Assembly (NCBI GenBank): GCA_018971565.1
Contig: JAGXAO010000010.1
Coordinates: forward strand, 1 to 36,600
DNA: 36,600 nucleotides
From: Rhodospirillales bacterium
GTDB taxonomy: Bacteria; Pseudomonadota; Alphaproteobacteria; Acetobacterales; Acetobacteraceae
Reading direction: 5' to 3'
Shown here: piece after piece, positions 15,600 through 25,365 of the stretch
Numbering within the stretch: the first letter of the stretch is position 1
Layout: every line of letters begins with the position of its first letter
Program-made: the position numbers and the translations under genes
The notes under the pieces: generated by a model
The model's database searches: none
What the model saw: the letters and a program-made list of their open reading frames with translations, nothing else
What the model was told of the DNA's origin: nothing

Positions 15600-16834
15600 C
15601 CCGCAATTCCACAATCGTGATCGTCGGGGGCGGTCAAGCCGGTTTCCAGGCCGCGGTATCTTTGCGCGAGCGGGGCTTTGATGGCAGGGTTGTTATGGTG
15701 GCGGAAGAACCCGCATTGCCATACCAGCATCCTCCATTGTCAAAAGCCTATCTCATGGGCAAGCTCGACCGTGCGGCGTTGCGCTTCCGACCCGAAGCAT
15801 TTTTTGCGGATAACGGGATCGAGCTTCGCTCTGGCCTTAGGGTTGAAAAAATTGACCGGGATGCCCGGCAGGTCTTGCTTAATGGTGGTGAAGCTATTGC
15901 GTATGACCACCTCATACTCGCCCTGGGCGCCCGAAACCGCCCCTTGCCGGTACCAGGCTTTAACCTTGATGGCGTGGCTCAGCTGCGTACGGTAGAAGAT
16001 GCGGATATACTTCGAGAATTTTTAGACAAAGCTGGTCGGGTCGTGGTCATCGGCGCCGGTTTCATCGGACTCGAATTCGCAAGCGCAGCGGCTGAACGTG
16101 GCGCCGAGGTCACAGTGCTCGAAACCGCGGATCGGCCGATGGCACGGGTTCTTTCGAAAGAAATGGCCGATTATTTCCGCGTGGCGCACGAAGCTCACGG
16201 TATTCGGTTCAAATTTGGTGCGGCTGCGGCCAGGCTTTTGGGTGAAGCCAGAGTGGAGGCCGTTGAGACCAGCGATGGGCAGCATTTTCCCGCGGATCTT
16301 GTGCTTGTTGGCATTGGGGTGATTCCAAATACGGAAATTGCCGCGGCGGCGGGCCTTGCGGTTGGTAACGGTATCATCGTGGATGAACATCTCACAACGA
16401 ACGATCCCTTAATATCGGCGATAGGCGATTGCGCGATGCACCCAAACCCTTATGCGGTGAATGGCACAATACGGTTGGAATCGGTTCAAGGGGCGGTGGA
16501 TCAGGCGTATTGCGTTGCTAATTGCCTGACCGGCCATCCAATATCCTACGGAAGCTTGCCTTGGTTCTGGAGCGAGCAAGGATCGTTGAGGCTACAGATC
16601 GCCGGGCTGACGCAGCCGCATGACCAGACGGTAGTCCGTGAAACAGAAGCGGACGGCAAGGGTGGTTTGTCGGTATATTGCTTCCGGTCTGGCAGGCTAA
16701 TAGGCGTGGAGTCCGTGAACCGGCCGCTCGACCATGCGCTTGCCCGAAGATTACTGGTTTCGGGAAAAGAAATGCCGACACCTGAAGAGGTTGCTAACCC
16801 GGCGTTTGCACTTAAAACTTGGATAACAGCATAA
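15596..16834 (+). CDS. NAD(P)H ferredoxin reductase, putidaredoxin-reductase type
   Basis: A 412-residue FAD flavoprotein that should pass electrons from NAD(P)H to the ferredoxin just upstream. Motifs in order: FAD site TIVIVGGGQAGFQAAVSLRE (residues 6-25), active-site loop LPYQHPPLSKAYL, NAD site VVVIGAGFIGLEFASAA (about 149-165) and C-terminal FAD contact ISAIGDCAMHPNP. The end LARRLLVSGKEMPTPEEVANPAFALK is typical of this oxygenase-coupled group. The start codon is TTG, overlapping the ferredoxin TGA (TTGA), with CGGAG eight bases upstream. Cofactor preference and the final acceptor are unknown. Confidence 0.93.
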   Translation: MTRNSTIVIVGGGQAGFQAAVSLRERGFDGRVVMVAEEPALPYQHPPLSKAYLMGKLDRAALRFRPEAFFADNGIELRSGLRVEKIDRDARQVLLNGGEAIAYDHLILALGARNRPLPVPGFNLDGVAQLRTVEDADILREFLDKAGRVVVIGAGFIGLEFASAAAERGAEVTVLETADRPMARVLSKEMADYFRVAHEAHGIRFKFGAAAARLLGEARVEAVETSDGQHFPADLVLVGIGVIPNTEIAAAAGLAVGNGIIVDEHLTTNDPLISAIGDCAMHPNPYAVNGTIRLESVQGAVDQAYCVANCLTGHPISYGSLPWFWSEQGSLRLQIAGLTQPHDQTVVRETEADGKGGLSVYCFRSGRLIGVESVNRPLDHALARRLLVSGKEMPTPEEVANPAFALKTWITA

Positions 16835-17055
16835 AGCCACGTGCCGTTAGGCGCCGATGACTACGAACGTTGGCATCGCAAGCCGCGTCTAAACGCATCT
16901 AATCGCGGTGTATGTCACGCTATAGTCATATATAAAATCTGTGAATTTTACAAAAATTTTGCGTTTTTCAGCAACATTTCTGACACACTTTGTTGCGGTA
17001 AATCATCTTAATCCATACTGGCTGCCCTTGGTTACATCAATAAGCTGGGGCACCG

Positions 17056-19695
17056 ATGAAAACAAAGTTCAATCGCCATTTTTTACTTTACGCGACGACT
17101 GCGCTTTGTGCCGCGGCATGGGGTGAAGCGGCATTTGGCCAGGCGGCGTCCTCTTCTGCGGTGCTTGACCTTGGCTCAGTCACCGCAACCGCCGGTTCGG
17201 TAGCATCAGGGAATGTAGCGCCTAGCGCCACCGGAACGCAGGCGCAGGCGATCAGGCAGCAGAAACTTGCCCCGAACATCATCTCCGTACAGCCGGCATC
17301 GGTGATGCGTAAGCTGCCGGATGCCAATGTCGCGGAAAATCTCCAGCACGTGCCTGGTGTTTCCATGGAATCAGATTCCGGATTTGGCCGGTTCATCAAT
17401 ATCCGCGGTCTTGCCGAGGACCTCAACGCCACGCAGTATGCCGGCATCAATCTTCCGGCCACCAATACCAACGCGAACCCGGATGGCGGGAACCGCGCCA
17501 CGTCGCTCGATTTTTTGCCGCCGGGCGTCATTGGCGGTGCCGAGGTGATCGATTCACTGACGCCGGACATGTGGGCAACCGGGCTTGGCGGCGTGGTTAA
17601 TCTCCTGCCGCCGGCATTGTCCGCGGACGGCAAGCCGATGCTCGATATCACCACGGCCGGCGGCTATTCAAACCTGGAGGGCCATGGCTCCTTTCAGGGC
17701 AATATCCAGGCAGGCGCGCGCTTTGCGATCCCCAGCATGATCTCCTTGCCGAATAGCAAACCTTTCGGCGCTGTATTCAGCTATGGCTACATCAACAGCT
17801 CTCCCGGAATTTTTGACCAGGAGGAAAGCTATAGCAATCCAACCACCGTCGGCACACCGGCGTTGCTGAACAACCTCCAGCTCCGCCATTACGACAATAA
17901 CAGGATTACCCAAGGATATACCGGCGAACTCGACTTCGATCCGGATACAACGACACATTTTTTCCTGCGCGGGCTTTACAGCGCGGATAACGAGACGATC
18001 CAGAAAAACGAACTCTACTTGCAAAATCTCGATGGCAGCGCTGGCGGAACGGTAACAGATAACGGCAATAACAACTTCACAGCCACCGGCGCCAATCTCA
18101 ATAAATTCTATGAGAACAGCGGAGAGCGTGTCGGCCTTGGCTTCCTTGAAGGCGGCGGCTCCATGGTGCTGGACGATCTGGTAACGGTCAATTTCCACAG
18201 CGCCTATACGGAAGGCTTCGATCAGTTCGACAAAAACTTCGTTTCCAATTTTGCGAGCAACGACCAGAATCTGACGATCAATTATGATACGGCGAACACT
18301 ACCGCGCGCAGCTATACCATCCAAACGGCTTCCGGCGCTCCTTACAATGCCGCCGATCCCGCCAATTACACGTTCACCAATCTTACTAACCAGCCATATC
18401 ATTCCACGGACAAGATTTACGACAATGGAATCGACGGTTCCATTCCCACCGCCTTTCTGGGCGGGCTCGGCAATTTCGATGCCGGTTTCAATGTCAGCCT
18501 GCGCGCCCGCAACAGCCTGCAGGATAATCTGAGCGCGACGCCGGTGAACGGCGCGTTCCCGCTTTCAGACGTAACCGGCGGCGAGCAGACGGAGACGGAT
18601 TACGGTCTGTACCCGGTCGGACCAAAGATGAATTATGGCGCATTGCTGTCAACACCCTATATCTGGGCGCCGCAAAGTCTTTCCAACGCGCTGGCCTATC
18701 AGCACGACCAGGAAAACATCTATGCCGGTTTCGGCCAGGAGACGATGCAGTTTGGCAAGCTCGGCGTGCTTGCCGGCTTACGCGTGGAAGCAACCGATGC
18801 CGCCTACATGGCCTACGGTTCCAGCACCGATGCCAGCGGCAACACGACGGTGAATGCGACGCCGACGACAAACACCCAGAATTACGTGAATTTTTTTCCA
18901 TCGGTGCAGCTGAAATACGAACTGACTAAACAGTTGCAGGCGCGTTTCGCTTTCTCAACCGGCATAGCCCGGCCCGGTTTCCAACAGATCAACCCCGCGG
19001 TCAGCACGACAATTCAAGGTGGCCAGGGCGGCAGGGACCTGGTGGTCACCGGTAATCCCAACCTGCGCCCGCAGACAGGGCGCAGCTACGACCTCGTGCT
19101 GAGCTATTATCCGAGTACGGATAATGTGCTTGAGGCCGATGCCTTCTACAAGACATTTGACAACTACATCGTTGGCCGCAACATCAACACGGCTACAACA
19201 ACCTTTCAGACATACGAGAATATAAGTGGTGCCACTGCGCGCGGAATCATGCTCGAAGCAATTCAGCATTTTCACCTTTTGCCAGCGCCGCTCGATGGGC
19301 TCGGCATCAACGCCAACCTGACATATGTCGACGCCACGGCGAATGTGCATCAAGGGCAAGGCCGTTCAGCCCTGCCGCAATCCTCACCGCTGACCTTCAA
19401 CGTAAGCGAGATGTACCAGAAAGGCCCGTTCGATTTCAGCCTCGCGGAATCCTATGTTTCGCGCAATCTGTACTCGGTCGGCAGCGATCCCAGCACCGAT
19501 GTATTCAGCCAGCCGCGCTTCCGGCTCGACCTTGATCTATCTTATCAGGTTACGCCTCATGTACAGTTTTTCTTCCAAGGCCGAAACCTGACCAATACTG
19601 TTCTTGAATTCACCCAGAGCTCGTCGTCTCAATTCCCAATCCAACGGGAATATTACGGGCAGGATTTTTTATTCGGTGTGCACTATCATCTCTGA
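17056..19695 (+). CDS. TonB-dependent outer-membrane receptor
   Basis: An 879-residue outer-membrane gated porin. Residues 1-29 (ending AAFGQA) are a signal peptide. A plug domain follows (about 70-200) with ISVQPASVMRKLPDANVAENLQHVPGVSMES and FINIRGLAEDLNATQYAGINLP. A 22-strand barrel follows, including the late TBDR motif RFAFSTGIARPGFQQINP and GNPNLRPQTGRSYDLVLSYYP. This plug subtype (DANVAENLQ) is common in receptors for carbohydrates and other organics in alphaproteobacteria, as well as siderophores. The C-terminus ends HYHL rather than the usual aromatic residue. GGGGC lies before the ATG. No TonB, ABC transporter or Fur box is adjacent, so the substrate is unknown. Confidence 0.9.
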   Translation: MKTKFNRHFLLYATTALCAAAWGEAAFGQAASSSAVLDLGSVTATAGSVASGNVAPSATGTQAQAIRQQKLAPNIISVQPASVMRKLPDANVAENLQHVPGVSMESDSGFGRFINIRGLAEDLNATQYAGINLPATNTNANPDGGNRATSLDFLPPGVIGGAEVIDSLTPDMWATGLGGVVNLLPPALSADGKPMLDITTAGGYSNLEGHGSFQGNIQAGARFAIPSMISLPNSKPFGAVFSYGYINSSPGIFDQEESYSNPTTVGTPALLNNLQLRHYDNNRITQGYTGELDFDPDTTTHFFLRGLYSADNETIQKNELYLQNLDGSAGGTVTDNGNNNFTATGANLNKFYENSGERVGLGFLEGGGSMVLDDLVTVNFHSAYTEGFDQFDKNFVSNFASNDQNLTINYDTANTTARSYTIQTASGAPYNAADPANYTFTNLTNQPYHSTDKIYDNGIDGSIPTAFLGGLGNFDAGFNVSLRARNSLQDNLSATPVNGAFPLSDVTGGEQTETDYGLYPVGPKMNYGALLSTPYIWAPQSLSNALAYQHDQENIYAGFGQETMQFGKLGVLAGLRVEATDAAYMAYGSSTDASGNTTVNATPTTNTQNYVNFFPSVQLKYELTKQLQARFAFSTGIARPGFQQINPAVSTTIQGGQGGRDLVVTGNPNLRPQTGRSYDLVLSYYPSTDNVLEADAFYKTFDNYIVGRNINTATTTFQTYENISGATARGIMLEAIQHFHLLPAPLDGLGINANLTYVDATANVHQGQGRSALPQSSPLTFNVSEMYQKGPFDFSLAESYVSRNLYSVGSDPSTDVFSQPRFRLDLDLSYQVTPHVQFFFQGRNLTNTVLEFTQSSSSQFPIQREYYGQDFLFGVHYHL

Positions 19696-19776
19696 CTATA
19701 GGCAGGCAATGGAACATTATTTTCATGACGGCGTGGGCTATCCGTAGTATGATTTCTACAAATCGCGAGGAATCAT

Positions 19777-21441
19777 ATGTCGGGCTATGCCACGCATGTG
19801 GTCAGCAACCAGGCCCCGCCGCTGGGAAACTTCGATGCCTGGAGTTCGGATGCGCCGCTGCGGGGAGCGGTGAGTGCTTTCGGTGCGGAGTGGGCCCGGC
19901 CGCGCTTGGCGGCGTGCGGCGCACGAGTTGGCTCGGTGCATGTGCAGGCGCTGGCGCGGCTGGCTAACCGTTTTACCCCGGAGCTGCATACACACGACCG
20001 CTATGGAAACCGCATCGATGAGGTGGAGTTCCATCCTGCATGGCATGCATTGTTGGAGCTTCTACGTGCTGACGAGGTCCATGCCCTTGGCTGGGCCGAA
20101 GCTCGCCCTGGTGCCCATGTTGCGCGGGCTGCTCTTTCTTACCTATGGGCCCAGGGTGAGGCAGGAGTGGGTTGCCCGGCAGCCATGACCTTTGCGTCCC
20201 TGGCCGCGCTGTGCCATGCGCCAGAGGTTTTGGCGCGTTTCCGAGCACAAATTCTTTCACCGCTTTACGACCCCCGCCCCCTTCCGCCCGAACAAAAGCC
20301 GGCGCTCACAGTGGCCATGGCAGTGACTGAAAAGCAGGGTGGCTCGGATTTACGCCAGACTACAACAGAAGCCGAACCAATTGGCGGCGGCCGGTACGCG
20401 CTCACCGGTCATAAATGGTTCTTTTCGGTTCCAACGGCGGATCTGTTCCTCACCCTGGCGCGAACGCGAGCGGGCCCTACCTGCTTCCTGGCCCAAGGCT
20501 GGTGTGACGATGGCAGCCGCAATCATCTATTGATCCAACGCTTGAAAGAAAAATGCGGCAATCGTTCCAACGCCTCTTCAGAGGTTGAATTTCGCGGTCT
20601 TGAAGCGGAGATCATTGGCGAAGAAGGCCACGGCATCGCCACAATTTTGAGCATGGCCCATCTCACGCGGCTGGAATGTGCATTGGGCAGCGCTGGCCAG
20701 ATGCGCCACGCAGTGCGTTTGGCGTTGCACCATACTTGTCATCGCTGGGCCTTTGGGAACCGGCTCATCGACCAGCCTGCCATGGCCAATGTTCTTGCTG
20801 ACCTCGCGCTGGAGAGTGAGGCTGCAGCATGGCTGGCTATGCGCGCAGCGGCAGCGCTGGATGCCAGCGGCCATGATGAAGGAGAGAGGGCTCTAAGCCG
20901 TATCCTGGCACCGCTGGCAAAATTTTGGGTGTGCAAACGCGCGCCGGTGGTGATTGCCGAGGCGCTGGAATGCCACGGAGGCAATGGTTTCATCGAGGAG
21001 CATGACATTGCCCGCCTGTACCGTGACGCACCGCTGAATGGGCTTTGGGAAGGTTCTAGCAATGTTATCTGCCTGGACGTGATGCGGGCATTGGCTCGTA
21101 CGCCTGAGAGTGCCACGCTGCTGCGCGCGGAAATTGCTCTGGCCAAGGGTGCGCACCCGGCGCTGGATGCCTGGTTGGCGTCAACCTTGTTAACCCCCGA
21201 CGAGCGTAATGCCCGGCGCCTCACAGAAAAACTTGCCTTGGCTTTGGCCGCCGGCCTGTTGCTGCGCTACGCGCCAGCCAGCATCGCAATTGCCTTCTGC
21301 AGTACGCGCCTGCAACATGCGGGGGGTTATGTGTTGGGCACGTTGCCGGAAGACGCGGAATTGGAAGCTATTATCTCTCGCGCCGCTCAAAAGGAACTGA
21401 GCGATTATGCACCTCACGCATCAGAGCGGCCTCTGCTTTAA
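19777..21441 (+). CDS. aidB: Acyl-CoA dehydrogenase family, AidB-like
   Basis: A 554-residue FAD-dependent acyl-CoA dehydrogenase-fold protein closest to AidB, the alkylation-response protein. Supporting features: THVVSNQAPPLGNFDAW at the start, HDRYGNRIDEVEFHPAWHALLE, TEKQGGSDLRQTTT (FAD contact), GHKWFFSVPTADLFLTLART and RLKEKCGNRSNASSEVEF. The AidB-type C-terminal signature CHGGNGFIEEHDIARLYRDAPLNGLWEGSSNVICLDVMRAL is also present. Length matches E. coli AidB (541). The ribosome-binding site is GAGGAATCAT before ATG. It is monocistronic, 20 bp from a convergent hydrolase gene. AidB binds DNA and has weak isovaleryl-CoA dehydrogenase activity; which role applies here cannot be told. No ada gene is nearby. 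Confidence 0.88.
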   Translation: MSGYATHVVSNQAPPLGNFDAWSSDAPLRGAVSAFGAEWARPRLAACGARVGSVHVQALARLANRFTPELHTHDRYGNRIDEVEFHPAWHALLELLRADEVHALGWAEARPGAHVARAALSYLWAQGEAGVGCPAAMTFASLAALCHAPEVLARFRAQILSPLYDPRPLPPEQKPALTVAMAVTEKQGGSDLRQTTTEAEPIGGGRYALTGHKWFFSVPTADLFLTLARTRAGPTCFLAQGWCDDGSRNHLLIQRLKEKCGNRSNASSEVEFRGLEAEIIGEEGHGIATILSMAHLTRLECALGSAGQMRHAVRLALHHTCHRWAFGNRLIDQPAMANVLADLALESEAAAWLAMRAAAALDASGHDEGERALSRILAPLAKFWVCKRAPVVIAEALECHGGNGFIEEHDIARLYRDAPLNGLWEGSSNVICLDVMRALARTPESATLLRAEIALAKGAHPALDAWLASTLLTPDERNARRLTEKLALALAAGLLLRYAPASIAIAFCSTRLQHAGGYVLGTLPEDAELEAIISRAAQKELSDYAPHASERPLL

Positions 21442-21462
21442 GGCTTGCAATCCGGCCCATGT

Positions 21463-22146
21463 TCAGGTGGCGGTAGCAAGGAAAAACGCAACAGCCTTTT
21501 CCACCACGTCCGGCTGGTAGGCGTGCGGGCCATCATATTCAACATAGGTAATGTCATAGCCCGCATCTCTGAGCATTGCCGAATGCTTTCGCCCCGATCG
21601 GTCGATCGGAATTTGCTCGTCCTTTGTTCCGTGTGACATGAATATGCGCGGTGCTCCTTCCTGGTGCTGCACTGTCATGAAACCAGCCGAGGAGATCACG
21701 ATATGGGTAACGAACTGCCCGTTGGTTATGCCGAGTGACATTGCATAACTTCCTCCATCGGAATGGCCGGCAAAGGCGAGATGAGTTGGGTCGAGCATAA
21801 AACGATCCGCGACCGCTGCGAGTGTCGTATCAAGGCGTTCGCGGTCTGGCCCGTTTCCTCCCACGACGATATCCCAGGTCGGGAATAATGATTGCGGGAC
21901 CAGAAGCAGGAAGCCGCGCTGCTTTGCGTGTGTCTCCAGCATTGGCAATATTTTTTGCGCGCTGCCGCCACCACCATGAAACAGCACCACCAGCGGAGTC
22001 GGCCGCGTGGGATCGATATTGTCAGGCACTATCAACACTGGGTCCCGCTCACTGAACAAGCCGAGGTCGTGCCGCCCCGGCGGTAGTGGCGGCAGGGAGG
22101 GCCGGCGATGGGTGAAATCAAGATGTCCTTCGAGATAACGGTCCAT
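21463..22146 (-). CDS. Alpha/beta hydrolase, esterase of phospholipase/carboxylesterase type
   Basis: A 227-residue cytoplasmic serine hydrolase. The catalytic triad is readable: Ser129 in FAGHSDGGSYA, Asp176 in SHGTKDEQIP and His208 in YDGPHAYQP. The oxyanion-hole region is VVLFHGGGGSAQ. It resembles small PHB-depolymerase-like or phospholipase/carboxylesterase hydrolases; the substrate is not predictable. The frame extends back to 22218, but ATG 22146 is chosen because GAGGG lies six bases upstream and the preceding residues look non-conserved. It is convergent with aidB (21 bp apart) and divergent from the methyltransferase gene. Confidence 0.85.
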   Translation of the reverse strand: MDRYLEGHLDFTHRRPSLPPLPPGRHDLGLFSERDPVLIVPDNIDPTRPTPLVVLFHGGGGSAQKILPMLETHAKQRGFLLLVPQSLFPTWDIVVGGNGPDRERLDTTLAAVADRFMLDPTHLAFAGHSDGGSYAMSLGITNGQFVTHIVISSAGFMTVQHQEGAPRIFMSHGTKDEQIPIDRSGRKHSAMLRDAGYDITYVEYDGPHAYQPDVVEKAVAFFLATAT

Positions 22147-22241
22147 AATGCCCTCGCGCGATAATGTTTGTCTCTGACGGTGCAATCGGCTGCTAGTCCG
22201 CTGCGTCCTGCCAGTCAAAAAATCGATATACTTAGCGAATT

Positions 22242-23252
22242 ATGCGCCGCGGCGATAGCCCCGGATCAACAACTCGGATAATTCAAATGCGTCCGCAAAT
22301 AGTTAATTTGATTTTAAGTGCAACCGCTTATCGCCTTAGCATGGACAGATTTCTTGAGAGCTTTCCGGCTCCGGCCGGCGATTGCTGGTCAAATTGGATT
22401 AATCATGGCCGCGATGGTGGTAATGCAGCTGTGCGGGCTCATGTAACGGCCCAAACGGCGGCATTTGCAGAAAAAATTCTTAACTCTGTTCAAGCCCCGC
22501 CCGCTACGATGCTTGATATTGGCAGCGGGGACGGGTTAATGGCCTGGGCGGCTTTGTCACGCTGGCCATGTGTGAAGATGACGATGACCGACATCTCACC
22601 CGCCCTGCTTCTGCAAGCGCAAATCGAGGCCATAAGGCGCGGTGCCGACCATCAATGCTTCTTCATGCTTGCAAACGCAGAAACATTGGAAAATGTTGCT
22701 GATCGTTCGCAGGATTTGGTTACTAGCCGCTCGGCTTTGGCTTATGTTGTAGACAAACCAGCAGCGTTTCGTGCGGCATTCCGTGTACTTAAGCCAGGAG
22801 GAATGATAAGCATTGCCGAGCCACTGTTCCGGGAGCAGGCGCTTTCCTTGGGTGCGTTGCAGATGGCCCCGTCGGATACAGTCAATCTCCTGCTGGAATT
22901 GCTCTGCAGATGGAAAGCTGCACAGTTTGTGGATCCAATTGGTGGCGCGCCGCCGAATCAGCTGACCAGTTATACGGAACGGGACCTGCTCAGCTTTGCT
23001 GGCCACGCCGGCTTTCAAGATTTACATCTGGAACTGCATATTGATGAGCGTCAGGCTCCCCCGCGTGACTGGGAAGCATTTTGCGCCATGTCGCCCCATC
23101 CGCTTGCTCCGTCCTCAGCAGAAATTCTAACGGCCCGGTTTTCTCCCGCCGAACAGAAAATATTGGAAGCGGCGTTGCGCCCGAGCGTTGAAAAAGGTGG
23201 TTTCAGCATCACCACCCGTATGATCTACCTATGTGGCCGCAAGGCCGGATAG
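22242..23252 (+). CDS. SAM-dependent class I methyltransferase, substrate unknown
   Basis: Up to 336 residues. A class I methyltransferase core shows motif I MLDIGSGDGLMAWAAL, the acidic residue after strand 2 (MTDISPALLLQAQ), motif II-like DLVTSRSALAYVVDKPAAFRAAFRVLKPGGMISIAEP and a C-terminal substrate domain. The N-terminus is uncertain. In-frame ATGs at 22287 and 22341 are alternatives; the last gives MDRFLESFPAPAGD, which looks most protein-like, but none has a clear ribosome-binding site. It resembles small-molecule O- or C-methyltransferases (UbiE/hydroxyneurosporene types). It stands alone, convergent with the chemoreceptor gene across a strong inverted repeat. Confidence 0.82.
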   Translation: MRRGDSPGSTTRIIQMRPQIVNLILSATAYRLSMDRFLESFPAPAGDCWSNWINHGRDGGNAAVRAHVTAQTAAFAEKILNSVQAPPATMLDIGSGDGLMAWAALSRWPCVKMTMTDISPALLLQAQIEAIRRGADHQCFFMLANAETLENVADRSQDLVTSRSALAYVVDKPAAFRAAFRVLKPGGMISIAEPLFREQALSLGALQMAPSDTVNLLLELLCRWKAAQFVDPIGGAPPNQLTSYTERDLLSFAGHAGFQDLHLELHIDERQAPPRDWEAFCAMSPHPLAPSSAEILTARFSPAEQKILEAALRPSVEKGGFSITTRMIYLCGRKAG

Positions 23253-23260
23253 CTGATTCA

Positions 23261-23297
23261 AACGTTAATTCGCCCGCGTGGCAGGCGAATTAACGTT
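23261..23297. terminator. Bidirectional terminator-like inverted repeat
   Basis: Perfect 14-base arms (AACGTTAATTCGCC and GGCGAATTAACGTT) enclose a nine-base loop. The repeat lies between the stops of two convergent genes, eight bases from each. No long T-run follows, but the AT-rich stem base and location fit a shared terminator. Confidence 0.7.
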
Positions 23298-23305
23298 ATT
23301 AACCT

Positions 23306-25231
23306 CTAAAATTCTTCCATATCCAGCGCGCTCGCAATATCTCCGGCAGCGGCCAGCACGGGCTTAAAGGCGGTGCTAAGGCGTTTCTCCGGTTCACGCC
23401 TGCGCATTGATGCATGCGCCGCTTTGTATCCTATGTCGTGAATTTCACCAATCTGAAACCGTGAAGTCAGGCTGGCAAGTTTCTCTGTTTCTTGTGCAAG
23501 GTTGTGGCAAGCCGCGGTTGACTCTTCAACCATCGCGGCATTTTGTTGGGTAACCTGGTCCATCTGGTTAACGGCAGCATTCACCTGATGAAGACCTGTG
23601 GCCTGTTCCTGGGCGGAAGCTGCAATCTGGCGTACAACGCTGCTTATTTCGCCGATCTGGGAGACGATTCGCGCCAGCGCCGTTCCGGTCTGGCCCACAA
23701 GATCAACCCCTGAGACGACTTGCCTTGTGGACGCAGAGATCAGCGATTTAATCTCCTTTGCCGCATCCGCGGAACGTTGAGCCAGTGCCCGCACCTCTGA
23801 AGCGACAACCGCGAAGCCACGCCCGGCGTCGCCAGCGCGCGCTGCTTCCACGCCCGCATTCAAGGCCAGAAGATTGGTCTGGAACGCAATTTCATCGATC
23901 ACTCCGATAATGTTACTGATCTGCTGAGAGGATGTCTCAATTCCGCTCATCGCCGCTACCGCATCACGCACGACAACACCGCTTCGCTCAGCATCTGTCT
24001 GCGCCGAAGTTACAACGTCGTGCGCATGTGATGCGCCTTCTGCCGTGCGGCGTACGGTTGCCGTAATCTCGTCCAGCGCCGCGGCTGTCTCCTCAAGGCT
24101 CGCCGCCTGCTGCTCGGTCCGGCGTGAAAGATCATCCGCGGCGGCGGCGATCTCCCCTGTACCTGCACGGATATTCGAGGCGTTGCCCATTATAACCTTC
24201 ATGGCCTGGTGCAGCCGCTCCATGGCATTGTTGAAATCACCACGAAGCTTCTCATAATCGGTATTGAACGGCGTGTTCAGGCGAAACACGAGATCGCCTT
24301 CGGCGAGTTTTTCCAACCCTATGGCAAGAGAGCTAACAACATTTTCCTGTTCCCGCGCGGCGGCCTCACGCTCTATTTCGCGATGCCGGCGATCTTCTTC
24401 AGCGCGGCGGCGCGCGGCTTCCATATCGTTTTCAAGTCGAATTTTTTCCAGTCCAGCTTCTTTGAATATCTGAACCGCCCGCGCCATGCCGCCAATCTCG
24501 TCGTGCCGGGAGGTGTCGGGTATCTCGGCATCCAGGTCACCTTCCGCCAACCGGCGCATTGTGCCTGTCATGCGGGTTATTGGCTTGCCGATGCTGGAGA
24601 TAAGCAGCCAGACCAGGCCGCATACGACGAACAACATCGCAGTCAATGCAGTGGCAATGCCGGTTTTGCTCGACGATTTTGCATCCTGGATGGAAGTGGC
24701 ATGATTAGCAGCCATCAATGCCTGATAGGCGAGATCGTCTACAAGACGGACGTTGAATGCATCATTCAACTGCGCCATAGGGCCGGTGATGAGGGCCTCG
24801 GCCGCCGGAAGATTGCCGCCGTTGGCATCGGTCACTGCCGTTGCCGCGTCCTGGCTCATCTGCTGAAAGGCGGCGTGAAAACCCTCGCCATCCGCGGTTT
24901 CGCGGCCTGGGTCCATCGTCGGTTCATAGATAAGCCAGTTGGTGTTGAAAGTATCCACCCCCGCCTTCATGCGCGCCACAAGTGTCGCAAATCTGGCAGG
25001 GTCCTTGGTCATCACAGCTTCACTGGCGAAGCCAAAAAGGCGCGACTCGGTGCGGCCCATTGTCTCGATCGGCGTGGTTCCGGCGATATTGGTCTCAAGC
25101 CCTTGGGCGACCGTGGTGACAAAATCGATCCTCGTAAGCGAGAAAATGCCCAGGCCAGCGGTGAAGAGCAACACTACGGAAAAGGCGGCTACGAGTTTCG
25201 CAAGAATTGACCATCTGGAGAAAAATGACAT
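23306..25231 (-). CDS. Methyl-accepting chemotaxis protein
   Basis: A 641-residue chemoreceptor. TM1 is at residues 10-32, a periplasmic helical sensor of about 160 residues follows, then TM2 at about 194-215. A HAMP domain follows ([38 protein letters not shown]). A second HAMP-like segment (about 303-355, [14 protein letters not shown]) and the long cytoplasmic signalling coiled coil come next. The hairpin tip is [55 protein letters not shown], the conserved CheA/CheW contact. The C-terminus DMEEF resembles the pentapeptide tether for CheR/CheB. The ligand is unknown. No che genes are adjacent. Divergent from the LysR regulator. Confidence 0.95.
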   Translation of the reverse strand: MSFFSRWSILAKLVAAFSVVLLFTAGLGIFSLTRIDFVTTVAQGLETNIAGTTPIETMGRTESRLFGFASEAVMTKDPARFATLVARMKAGVDTFNTNWLIYEPTMDPGRETADGEGFHAAFQQMSQDAATAVTDANGGNLPAAEALITGPMAQLNDAFNVRLVDDLAYQALMAANHATSIQDAKSSSKTGIATALTAMLFVVCGLVWLLISSIGKPITRMTGTMRRLAEGDLDAEIPDTSRHDEIGGMARAVQIFKEAGLEKIRLENDMEAARRRAEEDRRHREIEREAAAREQENVVSSLAIGLEKLAEGDLVFRLNTPFNTDYEKLRGDFNNAMERLHQAMKVIMGNASNIRAGTGEIAAAADDLSRRTEQQAASLEETAAALDEITATVRRTAEGASHAHDVVTSAQTDAERSGVVVRDAVAAMSGIETSSQQISNIIGVIDEIAFQTNLLALNAGVEAARAGDAGRGFAVVASEVRALAQRSADAAKEIKSLISASTRQVVSGVDLVGQTGTALARIVSQIGEISSVVRQIAASAQEQATGLHQVNAAVNQMDQVTQQNAAMVEESTAACHNLAQETEKLASLTSRFQIGEIHDIGYKAAHASMRRREPEKRLSTAFKPVLAAAGDIASALDMEEF

Positions 25232-25365
25232 TTTGGCGGGTTTCCGGGGTTGGTTGTGATGCCCCGGGCAGCGCCCGCAGCGAGCCGCACGATTTCACAG
25301 TTGTATTTAGAAGTGGTTAAATGGAATAAGGCTGGCAAACCCATCTTGCATAGTATCCTTGCTCA

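Noticed and set aside
17668-18402. 244-residue minus-strand frame inside the TonB-dependent receptor
   Set aside because: Antisense shadow; the receptor frame has a signal peptide and barrel motifs throughout.
24209-25210. 333-residue plus-strand frame opposite the chemoreceptor gene
   Set aside because: Antisense shadow of a clearly coding gene with all MCP motifs.
25232-25365. Search for paired operators in the divergent chemoreceptor/lysR region
   Set aside because: No convincing inverted repeat or T-N11-A cluster was found in these 134 bp.
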